From Streptomyces flavotricini (GTDB taxonomy: Bacteria > Actinomycetota > Actinomycetes > Streptomycetales > Streptomycetaceae), in contig NZ_JAINUL010000001.1 of NCBI RefSeq assembly GCF_020639365.1, positions 1,186,558 to 1,250,557 of the forward strand: DNA of 64,000 bases, given 5' to 3'. The translations under genes were made by a program, and so were the position numbers. Each line of letters begins with the position of its first letter. Position 1 is the stretch's first letter. Shown here in pieces: positions 8,473 to 16,568 of this stretch. Below the pieces are notes generated by a model, which saw only the letters and a list, made by a program, of their open reading frames with translations, was not told the origin of the DNA and ran no database searches.

Positions 8473-9336
8473 TCATTCGTAGCGGTAGAGGCCCTGGTGG
8501 CTGAGCATGTCGCGCGGGGTCAGGTCCCACGGCGGCATCGGCTCGTCGAGGGCGATCACCCGGCCGCGTTGGAGATCGCCCAGCGCGAGCGGGGCGGCGG
8601 GCAGGTAGCCGGAGCCGGGGTGCCTGAGCTGCCAGCGGTCCCAGAGCAGGTCAACGAAGGCGTGGTGCAGCCAGAACGCCGGGTCGTTGGGGGCCGTACC
8701 GCCCGTCATGTGGCCGCCGATCCACTGGTGGACCTTGTTGTGGTTGCGCCAGCGCTCGCTTCTCGGCGCGGCCCAGCCCTCCAGCTTGTTGCGGAACCCG
8801 CCGCCCTGCGCCGTGGAGTCCCAGGGCGAGGTGTCGTACGTCGGGTCGTCGAGCGCCCACTGGAGCTCGGCCGCGGTGGGCAGGGCGATCGGGTTCTGCG
8901 GCCGCCCGAGGTTGCGGGTGAGGAAGCGGGCCTCCGTGATGCCCACCGTGATCTCCCAGTTGCCCTTCTCGTGGGCGAAGGGGCCGGTCATGACCCTGCG
9001 GTCGCCCTCGCGGCCGGTGCCGCCGAGGAAGTCCTCGGCCCAGAGGGAGGAGACCGGGCTGTTGTCCGCGGTCCAGTCCCAGTACGGGACCGAGACGCCC
9101 GGGTCGACGGCCTGGAGCAACCGCTCGAACTGGAGCAGGTAGCGCCGGTGCCACGGGAAGAAGGACGGGGACATGTGCCCGACCCGGAGCTTGCTGTCCC
9201 GGTCGGGCACGAAGTACTTGTCGTGGGTGCGCACCAGGTCGTCGTAGGCTCCGGTGCGCTTGAGCTCCAGCACGGCCGCCGTGAACCGCTTCTTCTGGGC
9301 GCTGGTCAGGTTCTTCTGGTTCTGCCGGGTGTACAT
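8473..9336 (-). CDS. melC2: tyrosinase (monophenol monooxygenase)
   Basis: A 287-residue type-3 copper enzyme that oxidises tyrosine to DOPA and DOPA-quinone, the start of melanin formation. All copper ligands are present: CuA His38, His54 and His63 (RTHDKYF, GHMSPSFFPWHRR) and CuB His199, His203 and His225 (RNHNKVH, FWLHHAFVDLLW). The length matches Streptomyces tyrosinases. The enzyme has no signal of its own and is exported with its partner MelC1. The ATG at 9336 follows a GAGGAG site; it is 10 bp downstream of melC1, one operon. Confidence 0.96.
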   Translation of the reverse strand: MYTRQNQKNLTSAQKKRFTAAVLELKRTGAYDDLVRTHDKYFVPDRDSKLRVGHMSPSFFPWHRRYLLQFERLLQAVDPGVSVPYWDWTADNSPVSSLWAEDFLGGTGREGDRRVMTGPFAHEKGNWEITVGITEARFLTRNLGRPQNPIALPTAAELQWALDDPTYDTSPWDSTAQGGGFRNKLEGWAAPRSERWRNHNKVHQWIGGHMTGGTAPNDPAFWLHHAFVDLLWDRWQLRHPGSGYLPAAPLALGDLQRGRVIALDEPMPPWDLTPRDMLSHQGLYRYE

Positions 9337-9346
9337 GCGGGGCTCC

Positions 9347-9712
9347 TCAGCCGTGGTGCGGGGCCGCGAACGCCAGCTGGGTGGTGCCGAGTTCGTCAAC
9401 GGCGGCGCGGGCGAGTTCCAGCCGGGTCCCGAAGGACTGGAAGTGGTTGATCCCGCTCAGGTAGCTGCCGTCGGCGCGGCGCATGACGTGCAGGGGGCGG
9501 CCGTCGATGCGGACCCCGGCGTGGTCGACGGCGATGTTCCGGCCGCGGTACGTCTCCTCGACGAGGGGGGCCGGGGTCAGGGTCTGCCGTGGGCGGCGGG
9601 CGCGCAGTACGGGAGCCAGTGCCGCGGCGGTGCCGGCGAGCACCGCCGCGGTGAAGGCCGTACGAAGGACCGTACGGCGGGTGAGTGCTGCGGATGCGGG
9701 TGTGGCGTACAT
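9347..9712 (-). CDS. melC1: tyrosinase copper chaperone / secretion cofactor
   Basis: A 121-residue protein with a twin-arginine signal (TRRTVLRTAF, then a hydrophobic stretch around residues 17-37). MelC1 family proteins bind apo-tyrosinase, deliver copper and carry the complex through the Tat system. The conserved core RGRNIAV... DGRPLHVMRRADGSYLSGINH is present; histidines and the Met in HVMRR are candidate copper ligands, and the tail ends APHHG. The ATG at 9712 has a GAGGGAG site. It is the first gene of the melC operon; only about 60 bp separate it from the preceding acetyltransferase stop. Confidence 0.94.
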   Translation of the reverse strand: MYATPASAALTRRTVLRTAFTAAVLAGTAAALAPVLRARRPRQTLTPAPLVEETYRGRNIAVDHAGVRIDGRPLHVMRRADGSYLSGINHFQSFGTRLELARAAVDELGTTQLAFAAPHHG

Positions 9713-9771
9713 GCGGTCTCCCTCGCTCGGTGGTCCGCGCTACGGGGTCTAACGCGGCGCGGCGGGCGAGG

Positions 9772-10305
9772 TCACCTCGGTGGCCGGGGGTGCTTGTAGA
9801 AGAGGGTGGTGGGGTGCAGCCGGCCGGCCGGGTCGGCGGCGTAGTCGGGGATGGTGCCGGCCTCGGTCCAGCCTGCGGACCGGTAGAGGCGCTCGGCCCC
9901 GCTGCCGGTCTCGGTGTCGAGGACCAGCAGCAGCACACCGGCCCGGGCGGCGGCGAGTTCGGCCTCGGCGAGCAGGGCGCGGGCGGTGCCGCGGCCGCGC
10001 GCCCGGGGGTGCACCATGAGCTTGCGCAGTTCGGCGCGGTGGCGGCCGTTGGGCTTGGACTCGCGGTACCAGCTGACGGTCCCGTCGAGACGGCCGTCGC
10101 CGGTGCGGGAGGCCCAGAGGGCGAGGGAGCCCTCCTCGACGGCGGGAACGAGCGCGTCCCACCAGGCGGCCGCCCGGTCGTGGTCGAGGTCGGCGAGGAA
10201 GCCGAGCGAGGAGCCGCCGCGGACCACGGCGAGCAGCAGATCGGCGAGTTCGTCGCGGTGGGCGGCGAGCTGGGCGGCGTCGAGCCGGGCTATCACGGGC
10301 GTCAT
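9772..10305 (-). CDS. GNAT-family N-acetyltransferase
   Basis: A 177-residue GNAT protein. Motif A is clear: LRKLMVHPRARGRGTARALLAEAE (about residues 93-116), giving the RGRGTA pyrophosphate-binding loop for acetyl-CoA. The C-terminal SGAERLYRSAGWTEAGTIPDY is the usual motif B with Tyr as likely general acid. The ATG at 10305 gives the family-typical start just before the first beta-strand (VIARLDAAQLAAH). It lies upstream of melC1 on the same strand but with no obvious functional connection. Substrate unknown. Confidence 0.87.
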   Translation of the reverse strand: MTPVIARLDAAQLAAHRDELADLLLAVVRGGSSLGFLADLDHDRAAAWWDALVPAVEEGSLALWASRTGDGRLDGTVSWYRESKPNGRHRAELRKLMVHPRARGRGTARALLAEAELAAARAGVLLLVLDTETGSGAERLYRSAGWTEAGTIPDYAADPAGRLHPTTLFYKHPRPPR

Positions 10306-10321
10306 GCGGCGAGGATAGGGA

Positions 10322-10727
10322 TCAGCCGGCGGCCCGCTGAAGGCGGGGCAGGTGCAGGTCGCGGAAGACGGCTGCCATGCGGAGCGTGAGGACGAGCCCG
10401 GCGGAGACGGCGATGTCGGGCGTGTCCCCGGTACCGGCCCCGCGCAGGCCGAGGTAGCAGGCCGCCCCGGCGAGCGCGGCGGTCGCGTACACCTCCTCGC
10501 GCAGGAGCAGCGGTGGGAACTCCCGCACAGGACGTCGTGGAGGACCTCGCCGGTGACCCCGGTCAGCACGGCGAGGATGGGCACGGCGAGGGGCGTGGCG
10601 TGGGCGTCGATGGCGGCGGCGAAGGCCAGGACCAGCCCGCCGAACGGGCCATGTCGGCCCGGTGGGCGGCGAGGACTCCGGAGGCGGCGAAGGCGGCTAT
10701 GCCGAGGAGGTGGAGGGCGTGCAGCAC
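10322..10727 (-). pseudogene. TRIC-type (UPF0126/YadS-like) cation channel gene, decayed
   Basis: Conceptual reading from a GTG at 10727 (AGGAGG upstream) gives LHALHLLGIAAFAASGVLAA in one frame, then GGLVLAFAAAIDAHATPLAV and LAVLTGVTGEVLHDVL in a second, then FPPLLLREEVYATAALAGAA in a third. These are the TM1-2 and second-repeat signatures of bacterial TRIC channels. Two frame changes (each consistent with one lost base, near 10650 and 10530) break it. The join between FAAA and IDAHATP also skips about 60 residues that normal 200-residue members have, so there is an internal deletion too. Usual glycine-rich TGVGGG is degraded to TGVTGE. No functional product is expected. Confidence 0.7.
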
Positions 10728-10971
10728 GGCGCCTCCTTCTGGGGACGGGGCGGGGCGGACGGGACGGGGCGGACGGGACGGGATTGCGGATCGGCCCGTC
10801 GACCCTGCCTTCCCGGCGGGCCGCCGCGCATCGGCCGTTCGGCCATCCCGTGCCGGGTGCCGTCCCCCGGCCGCTGCGCGCGCCTTCTCCCCGTACCGCC
10901 CCGCCCGCCCAGTCCCCGGCCGTCCCCCGGACCCCGCGCCTCACGCGCCTCACGCGCCGGCGGGGACGGGA

Positions 10972-12078
10972 CTACGGGGCCGGGAGCTCCGCGAAGTCGG
11001 CCACCAGGGTGTGGTGGTGGCCCGGGGTGCCCAGGGTCAGGGCATCGGACTTGGCGCGCTTCAGGTACAGGTGCGCCGGGTGCTCCCAGGTCATCCCGAT
11101 GCCGCCGTGCAGCTGCACGCACTCCTCCGCCGCGCTCACCGCCACGCCGGAGCAGTACGCCTGCGCGACCGCCACCGTCAGCGGGGCGTCGGGGGCCCCG
11201 GTGGCCAGTGCGTCCGCCGCCGCGCGGGCCGCGGCCCGGGCCGAGGCCACGTCCAGCCACAGCTGCGCCAGCCGGTGCTTCAGCGCCTGGAAGGAGCCGA
11301 CCGGCCGGTTGAACTGGTTGCGGCCGCGCACGTGGCGCACCGTCTCCGTCAGGCACCACTGCGCGATCCCGAGCTGCTCGGAGGCCAGCAGTCCGGCCCC
11401 GGAGAGGAGCGCCCCGGCCACCGCCGCCCGCGCCGTCGCCGGGTCCGCGAGCAGGGTCCCCGCCGCGCCGCCCAGCGTCACGTCGGCGAGCGGACGGGTC
11501 AGGTCCAGCGGGACCAGCCCGGTCAGCTCGACCTCGCCCGCCGGGACCGCGTACAGCCCCGTGTCGGCGAGGACCAGCAGGACGTCGGCGGCCACCGCGT
11601 CCGCCACCGAGGTGACGGTGCCCGTCAGGGTCCCGCCCCCGGTGTCCCGTACGGCGGACGGCAACGGCGCGCCCGGGGCCTGCGTCAGCGGCAGCGCCGG
11701 TGCGCAGACCTGCCGGCCCGCGGCCAGTTCCCGCAGGAGGTCGCCGGCCTCCGGGGTGTCGCAGCCCAGCAGGATCTCCGTGGCGAGCACCGCGCTCGTC
11801 AGGTACGGCACGGGTGCCACGGCCCGGCCCAGCTCCTCCAGGACCACGGCCGCCTCCCGGTGGCCCGCGCCCTGCCCGCCGCGCTTCTCCGGCACGAGCA
11901 GCCCCGCCGTGCCGATCTCCGCCGCGAGCGTGTGCCACAGCCCGGGGTCGTGCGGCCGGCCGGTCTCCGCCCGGGCGAGCACGGCCGCCGGTGCGCAGCG
12001 GTCCGCGAGCAGCGCGCGTACGGCGGACCGGAGCTCCTCCTCCGTCTCGGAGTACAGCAGGTCGAACGCAGTGCTCAT
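10972..12078 (-). CDS. acyl-CoA dehydrogenase family protein
   Basis: A 368-residue FAD enzyme of the acyl-CoA dehydrogenase superfamily. The C-terminal half holds LLASEQLGIAQWCLTETV, the FAD-binding RNQFNRPVGSFQALKHRLAQL and the adenine-site QLHGGIGMTWEHPAHLYLKR; the N-terminal domain is divergent and shorter, as in the non-FAD-contacting partner of two-subunit dehydrogenases (for example FadE-type heterotetramers in steroid or fatty-acid degradation). The ATG at 12078 overlaps the stop of the upstream dehydrogenase by 4 bases, which supports a heteromeric pair. Third gene of the quinone oxidoreductase-ACAD-ACAD operon. Confidence 0.9.
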   Translation of the reverse strand: MSTAFDLLYSETEEELRSAVRALLADRCAPAAVLARAETGRPHDPGLWHTLAAEIGTAGLLVPEKRGGQGAGHREAAVVLEELGRAVAPVPYLTSAVLATEILLGCDTPEAGDLLRELAAGRQVCAPALPLTQAPGAPLPSAVRDTGGGTLTGTVTSVADAVAADVLLVLADTGLYAVPAGEVELTGLVPLDLTRPLADVTLGGAAGTLLADPATARAAVAGALLSGAGLLASEQLGIAQWCLTETVRHVRGRNQFNRPVGSFQALKHRLAQLWLDVASARAAARAAADALATGAPDAPLTVAVAQAYCSGVAVSAAEECVQLHGGIGMTWEHPAHLYLKRAKSDALTLGTPGHHHTLVADFAELPAP

Positions 12079-13262
12079 CGGGCCAGGTCCTTCCAGGCGA
12101 GGTCCTTGTCGTCGCGCGGCTCGGCGGGCAGGCCTAGGACGCGTTCGGCGACGATGTTGAGGAGGATTTCGCTGGTGCCGCCCTCGATGCTGTTGCCCTT
12201 GGCGCGCAGGTAGCGGTAGCCGGCGTCGCGGCCGGTGAAGTCGACGAGCTCGGGCCGGCGCATCGTCCAGTCCTCGTACAGCAGGCCCTCCTCGCCGAGG
12301 AGTTCCACCTCCAGGCCGCTGATCTCCTGGTTGAGGCGGGCGAAGGTGAGCTTCATCCCGGATCCTTCGGGGCCGGGCTGCCCGGCGGCGAGCTGCTGGC
12401 GCAGCCGTTCGCCGGTGAGCCGGGCGACCTCGGCCTGGACCCACAGCCGGAGCAGCCGCTGGTGCAGGGCGTGGGTCCGCAGTTCGGGCCGTTCGCGCCA
12501 GGCGGCGGCGACCGGTGCGATCATGCCGCCCTCGCGGGGGATCCGCATGCCGCCGATGGAGACGCGTTCGTTCATCAGGGTGGTGCGGGCGACCTCCCAG
12601 CCCTGGCCGACGGCGCCGAGCCGGTGGCCGTCGGGGATGCGGACACCGGTCAGGAAGACCTCGTTGAACTCGGCCTCACCGGTGATCTGGCGCAGCGGCC
12701 GGACCTCGACGCCGGGGGCGTGCATGTCGCAGAGGAAGTACGTGATGCCCTGGTGCTTGGGGAGCGCCGGGTCCGTGCGGGCGATCAGGATGGCCCAGCG
12801 GGCGGTGTGGGCGCTGGAGGTCCACACCTTCTGCCCGTCGACGATCCAGTCGCCGGTGGCGCCCTCGCGGACCGCGCGGGTGGCGAGCGCGGCGAGGTCG
12901 GAGCCGGCGCCGGGCTCGCTGAAGAGCTGGCACCAGACCTCCTCCCCCGTCCACAGGGGGCGCAGGAAGCGCCGCTTCTGCTCGTCGGTGCCGTACGCGA
13001 GGATGGTGGGCGCGGCCATGCCCAGGCCGATGCCGATGCGGCGCGGGTCGTTGTCGGGGGCGCCGGCGGCTTCGAGTTCGGCGTCGACGACGGCCTGGAG
13101 GGTGCGGGGCGCGGCGAGCCCGCCGAGGCCCTCGGGGTAGTGGACCCAGGCGAGGCCGGCGTCGAAGCGGGCCCGCAGGAAGTCGGCGCGGTCGGTGTCG
13201 GCCGGCGGGTGGGCGAGCAGCAGGTCCCGTACGCGCGCCACCAGCGCTTCGGAGGTGGTCAT
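12075..13262 (-). CDS. acyl-CoA dehydrogenase family protein
   Basis: A 395-residue FAD-dependent acyl-CoA dehydrogenase. Visible signatures are CQLFSEPGAGSDLAAL (substrate/FAD loop, about residues 110-125), GQKVWTSSAHTARWAI, and the C-terminal KGNSIEGGTSEILLNIVAERVLGLP, where the IEGGTSEI segment contacts FAD. It has a full-length ACAD fold, unlike its downstream partner. Both ends show 4-base overlaps (with the oxidoreductase upstream and the second ACAD downstream), so the three proteins are made together. The pair probably alpha,beta-dehydrogenates a branched, cyclic or long acyl-CoA; the exact substrate cannot be read. Confidence 0.92.
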   Translation of the reverse strand: MTTSEALVARVRDLLLAHPPADTDRADFLRARFDAGLAWVHYPEGLGGLAAPRTLQAVVDAELEAAGAPDNDPRRIGIGLGMAAPTILAYGTDEQKRRFLRPLWTGEEVWCQLFSEPGAGSDLAALATRAVREGATGDWIVDGQKVWTSSAHTARWAILIARTDPALPKHQGITYFLCDMHAPGVEVRPLRQITGEAEFNEVFLTGVRIPDGHRLGAVGQGWEVARTTLMNERVSIGGMRIPREGGMIAPVAAAWRERPELRTHALHQRLLRLWVQAEVARLTGERLRQQLAAGQPGPEGSGMKLTFARLNQEISGLEVELLGEEGLLYEDWTMRRPELVDFTGRDAGYRYLRAKGNSIEGGTSEILLNIVAERVLGLPAEPRDDKDLAWKDLAR

Positions 13263-14236
13263 CGCGAACCGCCTCCGTCCAGGGCCGGTACGACGACCAG
13301 CCGGCCGGTGGTGGTCCCGTCGGCGAGGCGCTGTACGGCGTCGGCGGTCGCGGCGAGCGGGACGCGTTCGCTGACCAGCGGCTTGATCGCGCCCTCGGCG
13401 GCGAGCCGGGTGAGCTCGGCGTGGCAGGCGGCGATGGCGGCGGGGTCCTTGGTGGCGTACAGGCCCCAGTGCAGGCCGAGGACGGCGTAGTTCTTCACGA
13501 GGGCGTGGTTGAGGGCGGGGGCGGGGATGGTGCCGCTCGCGAAGCCGACGACGACGATCCGGCCCTCGAAGGCCACGCACTTGGCGGAGGCGGCGTACGC
13601 GTCGCCGCCGACGGGGTCGTAGACCACGTCGGCCCCGCGCCCGCCGGTGAACTCCTTGACCTGGCCGACGATGTCCTCGCTCGTCCGGTCGATCACCAGG
13701 TCGCAGCCGAGTTCCTCGGCGGTGCGCGCCTTGGCCTTGCCGCCGACGACCCCGATGACGGTGGCGCCGGCGGCCTTGCCGAGCTGGACGGCGGCGCTGC
13801 CGACCCCGCCGGCGGCGGCGTGGACGAGGAGGGTCTCGCCGGCTGCGAGGCGGGCCCGGCGGTGCAGGCCGAACCAGCCGGTCTGGTAGCCGATGTGCAG
13901 GGCGGCGGCCTCGGCGTCGTCGAGGGTCTCGGGGGCCGGCAGCAGGGCGCGGGCGGAAGCGGTGACGTACTCGGCGAAGCCGCCGTGCGGCAGGCTCGGG
14001 TTGGCGATGACGCGGCGGCCGTCCTCGGTCTCGCCGCAGATCTCGACGCCGGGGGTGAAGGGCAGCGGCGGGCGGATCTGGTACTGGCCCCGGACGAGCA
14101 GCGCGTCGGGGAAGTTGACGTTCGCCGCGAGCACCTTGAGCCTCACCTCGCCCTCGCCGGGCACCGGTTCGGGAACCTCCTCGAGGCGCATGGCCTCTCG
14201 GGGTTCGCCGGGGGTATGTACTCGCCATGCCTGCAT
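13259..14236 (-). CDS. zinc-independent MDR oxidoreductase (quinone oxidoreductase type)
   Basis: A 325-residue medium-chain dehydrogenase/reductase. It has the NADPH-binding motif LLVHAAAGGVGSAAVQLGKAAGA (AAxGGVG, about residues 137-159) and the ANVNFPDALLVRGQYQIRPPLPF N-terminal region of NADPH:quinone oxidoreductases; the zinc-ligand cysteine loop is absent. Such enzymes in acyl-CoA operons reduce enoyl or quinone substrates. First gene of the operon; GGAGG lies 6 bases ahead of the ATG at 14236, and a palindromic operator-like site lies at 14284-14295 upstream. Confidence 0.9.
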   Translation of the reverse strand: MQAWRVHTPGEPREAMRLEEVPEPVPGEGEVRLKVLAANVNFPDALLVRGQYQIRPPLPFTPGVEICGETEDGRRVIANPSLPHGGFAEYVTASARALLPAPETLDDAEAAALHIGYQTGWFGLHRRARLAAGETLLVHAAAGGVGSAAVQLGKAAGATVIGVVGGKAKARTAEELGCDLVIDRTSEDIVGQVKEFTGGRGADVVYDPVGGDAYAASAKCVAFEGRIVVVGFASGTIPAPALNHALVKNYAVLGLHWGLYATKDPAAIAACHAELTRLAAEGAIKPLVSERVPLAATADAVQRLADGTTTGRLVVVPALDGGGSR

Positions 14237-14283
14237 CCGGGGCCTCCAGCCGCCGTCGAGGAACCACGCTCCGCGGGCATACT

Positions 14284-14295
14284 AAGCGGTCGCTT
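14284..14295. promoter_or_regulatory. palindromic operator upstream of the ACAD operon
   Basis: AAGCG-GT-CGCTT, a perfect 5-bp inverted repeat with a 2-base spacer, lies 48 bp upstream of the oxidoreductase start. The flanking T and G extend the resemblance to TetR-family sites that control actinobacterial acyl-CoA genes. No TetR gene is adjacent, so a distant regulator would have to act here. It also lies in the region upstream of the divergent gene at 14432. Confidence 0.5.
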
Positions 14296-14431
14296 GTCAC
14301 TCTGGGAACCGTCGGCGGGAGGGATTCCGGGCCGGACCGAAACACCACGCGCCGATCCGGCCACTCCGGCCCCCGATCAGGCAGCATGTGTCGTGCACTT
14401 GTCATGACTTGAGTCCAGGGGGGACCACCAG

Positions 14432-15574
14432 ATGAGAAGAAGCGCGTCCGCGGCCGCTGCCGCCGTCGTTCTGGCCGGACTGATCACGGCGGCCGCCCCG
14501 GCCGCGGCGGCCGGGACCGCGTGCACGCCGGCCATCCTCCGGCTGCCCGCCCTCGCGGCGGGCCCCTCGCCCGCCTACGGATCCGTACGGGCCTTCGGGG
14601 CCGGCGGCCTCGTGGCCGGCGAGAGCGTCGGACTGCCCGCCTACTGGACGGCCGACCACGCGGTGCACGCCGTCCCGCTGCCCGAGGGCTTCGTGTCCGG
14701 CGAGGTGCGCGCGGTGAACGCCAAGGGCCTGATGGTGGGCACCCTGCGGCGCGCCGGTACGCCCGACACCCCTTACGGGTTCACGTACCAGAAGGGTGCG
14801 GCGGCGGTCCGGCTGATCGGCGGCGGAGCCACCGCGAGCGCGGTGACGGACGTCAACGACGCGGGCCGCTCCGTCGGCATGGAGGGCGGCGTCGCCAAGG
14901 AATGGCTGAACGGCGCGGTGGTGCGCGAGCTGCCGGTGCCCGCCGACGCCCACCCGGGCACCGGCATCGTCTCGGTGAACGGGATCAACGCGCGCGGGGA
15001 CATCGTCGGCACGGCCCGGACGTCCTACGAGGAGGACGACCAGCTCAGGGGGAAGACCTTCCCGGTCGTCTGGCCCGCCGGGGGCGGGTACCCGCCGTAC
15101 AGCCTGCAGGTGTGGACCGAGGACGACCCGACGGTCCGCACGACCGCGTCCGGCATCGACGACCGCGGCCGGGTCGTCGGCCACGAGGACCGCAGCTACC
15201 GCGACTGGCAGGAGCGCAAGCCCGCCGTCTGGAAGAAGCCGTACGACGCCCTGCCGAACGACCCCGGCCGGGTCACGGGCTACGACCAGGTGACCTTCGA
15301 CGGGCTCAGCCCGGCCACGAACGTGGCCGTCGGCTCGGCCGTCACCTTCGTCGAGGGATACCCCAACTTCGTCCACGCCGCGTACTGGCCGGGCACGGGA
15401 GCCCCTCTGGCCCTCCCCCACCCCGCCGGCACCGGCCCGGACTCGCGCAGCTCCGCTTACGCGGCCTCGGACGACGACCGGGTGGGCGGCACGTTCTACG
15501 ACGGGGAGACGATGAAGGGCACCGCCGTGGTGTGGACCTGCGCGAGCAAGCAGGCGTACACGCCGCAGAAGTGA
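14432..15574 (+). CDS. secreted repeat protein, HAF/extracellular-repeat-like
   Basis: A 380-residue exported protein with a Sec signal peptide (MRRSASAAAAAVVLAGLIT ... AAAA). The mature part repeats a motif of the kind VNAKGLMVGTLR, VNDAGRSVGMEG, INARGDIVGTAR, IDDRGRVVGHED, roughly every 40-60 residues; this V/I-N-x-x-G-x-V-V-G pattern is the HAF repeat and is predicted to form a beta-propeller-like fold. Two cysteines lie near the ends (AGTACTPAI and VVWTCASK) and could close the propeller. No enzymatic residues are recognised. It is divergent from the ACAD operon. Confidence 0.75.
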   Translation: MRRSASAAAAAVVLAGLITAAAPAAAAGTACTPAILRLPALAAGPSPAYGSVRAFGAGGLVAGESVGLPAYWTADHAVHAVPLPEGFVSGEVRAVNAKGLMVGTLRRAGTPDTPYGFTYQKGAAAVRLIGGGATASAVTDVNDAGRSVGMEGGVAKEWLNGAVVRELPVPADAHPGTGIVSVNGINARGDIVGTARTSYEEDDQLRGKTFPVVWPAGGGYPPYSLQVWTEDDPTVRTTASGIDDRGRVVGHEDRSYRDWQERKPAVWKKPYDALPNDPGRVTGYDQVTFDGLSPATNVAVGSAVTFVEGYPNFVHAAYWPGTGAPLALPHPAGTGPDSRSSAYAASDDDRVGGTFYDGETMKGTAVVWTCASKQAYTPQK

Positions 15575-15623
15575 CCCCGTCACGGGCATGGTGATCTCGG
15601 CGCCCGCGCGCTATCGATGCCCC

Positions 15624-16532
15624 ATGACGGACGAGATCCCGCCCGCTCCGCCCGGGCTGCCCGCTCCGCCGCCGCTCGGGTCCGCCGCGCTGCCCGCCGG
15701 TACGTACGCGGGTCAGGTGGTCCTCGTCACCGGCGGCGGCACCGGTCTCGGCAAGGCCATCGCCGCCGAGTTCGCGCGACTCGGCGCGGATCTGGTGATC
15801 GCGGGCCGGCGCGCCGAGCGGCTGGAGGCGGCGCGGAAGGAGCTGGCGGCCGTCCCCGGCGCGGGCCGGGTGACGGCCGCCGTCTGCGACATCCGGGAGC
15901 CGGAGCGGATCTCGGAGGTCTTCGACGCGGCGCAGGCGGCGCTCGGCCTGCCGGACGTCCTGGTCAACAATGCGGCCGCCAACTTCCCTTCCCCGGCGGA
16001 GGACCTGTCCCCGAACGCCTGGCGGGCGGTCGTCGACATCACCCTGACCGGCACCTGGTTCACGACCCGCGAGTTCGCCCGCCGCCACCTCGGCGCCGGC
16101 ACGCCCGGGTCCATCGTGAACATCGGCGCCTCGTACGCCTGGACCGGCGGGCCGGGCTTCGCCCACAGCGCGGCCGCCAAGGCCGGGGTGAAGAACCTGG
16201 TGGAGACGCTCGCCGTCGAGTGGGGCCCGTACGGCATCCAGGTCAACGGGCTCGTGCCCGGCCTGTTCCCGCACGCCGACATGACCGGGGACATCCGCGA
16301 CGGCCTGGAGCGGGCCGCTCCCGATGCCCGTGACTCCCGCCAGCCCGCCCTGCGCGTCGGCGCCCCGCGCGAACTCGGCTGGGCGGCCACCTTCCTGGCC
16401 TCCCCGTACGCCCGGTTCATCACCGGCCACACGCTGGTGGTCGACGGCGCGAACTGGCAGCGCCGCTCGCTGGTCAACCCCGAGGTGGTCCCGGTCCGCA
16501 CGCAGCTGGGCCGCGGACCGTACAGCGCCTGA
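15624..16532 (+). CDS. short-chain dehydrogenase/reductase (2,4-dienoyl-CoA reductase-like)
   Basis: A 302-residue SDR. The NAD(P)H-binding motif is VTGGGTGLGKAIAAEF (TGxxxGxG, about residues 36-51), followed by AGRRAERLEAA (Arg residues favour NADPH), NNAAANFPSPAEDL, and a C-terminal VNGLVPGLFPHADM and TFLASPYARFITGHTLVVDGANW. NNAAANF and the LNPEVV-type end resemble 2,4-dienoyl-CoA reductases. In place of the usual YxxxK, the segment GASYAWTGGPGFAHSAAAKAGVKNLV supplies an AHSAAAK in which Tyr is replaced by His/Ser, a feature shared with dienoyl-CoA reductases that use a different acid. The ATG at 15624 is favoured over one at 15588 by family length; neither has a strong ribosome site. Fits the fatty-acid theme of neighbours. 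Confidence 0.85.
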   Translation: MTDEIPPAPPGLPAPPPLGSAALPAGTYAGQVVLVTGGGTGLGKAIAAEFARLGADLVIAGRRAERLEAARKELAAVPGAGRVTAAVCDIREPERISEVFDAAQAALGLPDVLVNNAAANFPSPAEDLSPNAWRAVVDITLTGTWFTTREFARRHLGAGTPGSIVNIGASYAWTGGPGFAHSAAAKAGVKNLVETLAVEWGPYGIQVNGLVPGLFPHADMTGDIRDGLERAAPDARDSRQPALRVGAPRELGWAATFLASPYARFITGHTLVVDGANWQRRSLVNPEVVPVRTQLGRGPYSA

Positions 16533-16568
16533 AGGCCGGTTGTCAGTGCCCGGTGCGAGGATCGGACC

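Noticed and set aside
12075..14405. 776-codon reading frame extending the ACAD upstream
   Set aside because: The part before 13262 is out-of-frame translation of the quinone oxidoreductase gene; the ATGA junction at 13259-13262 gives the true start.
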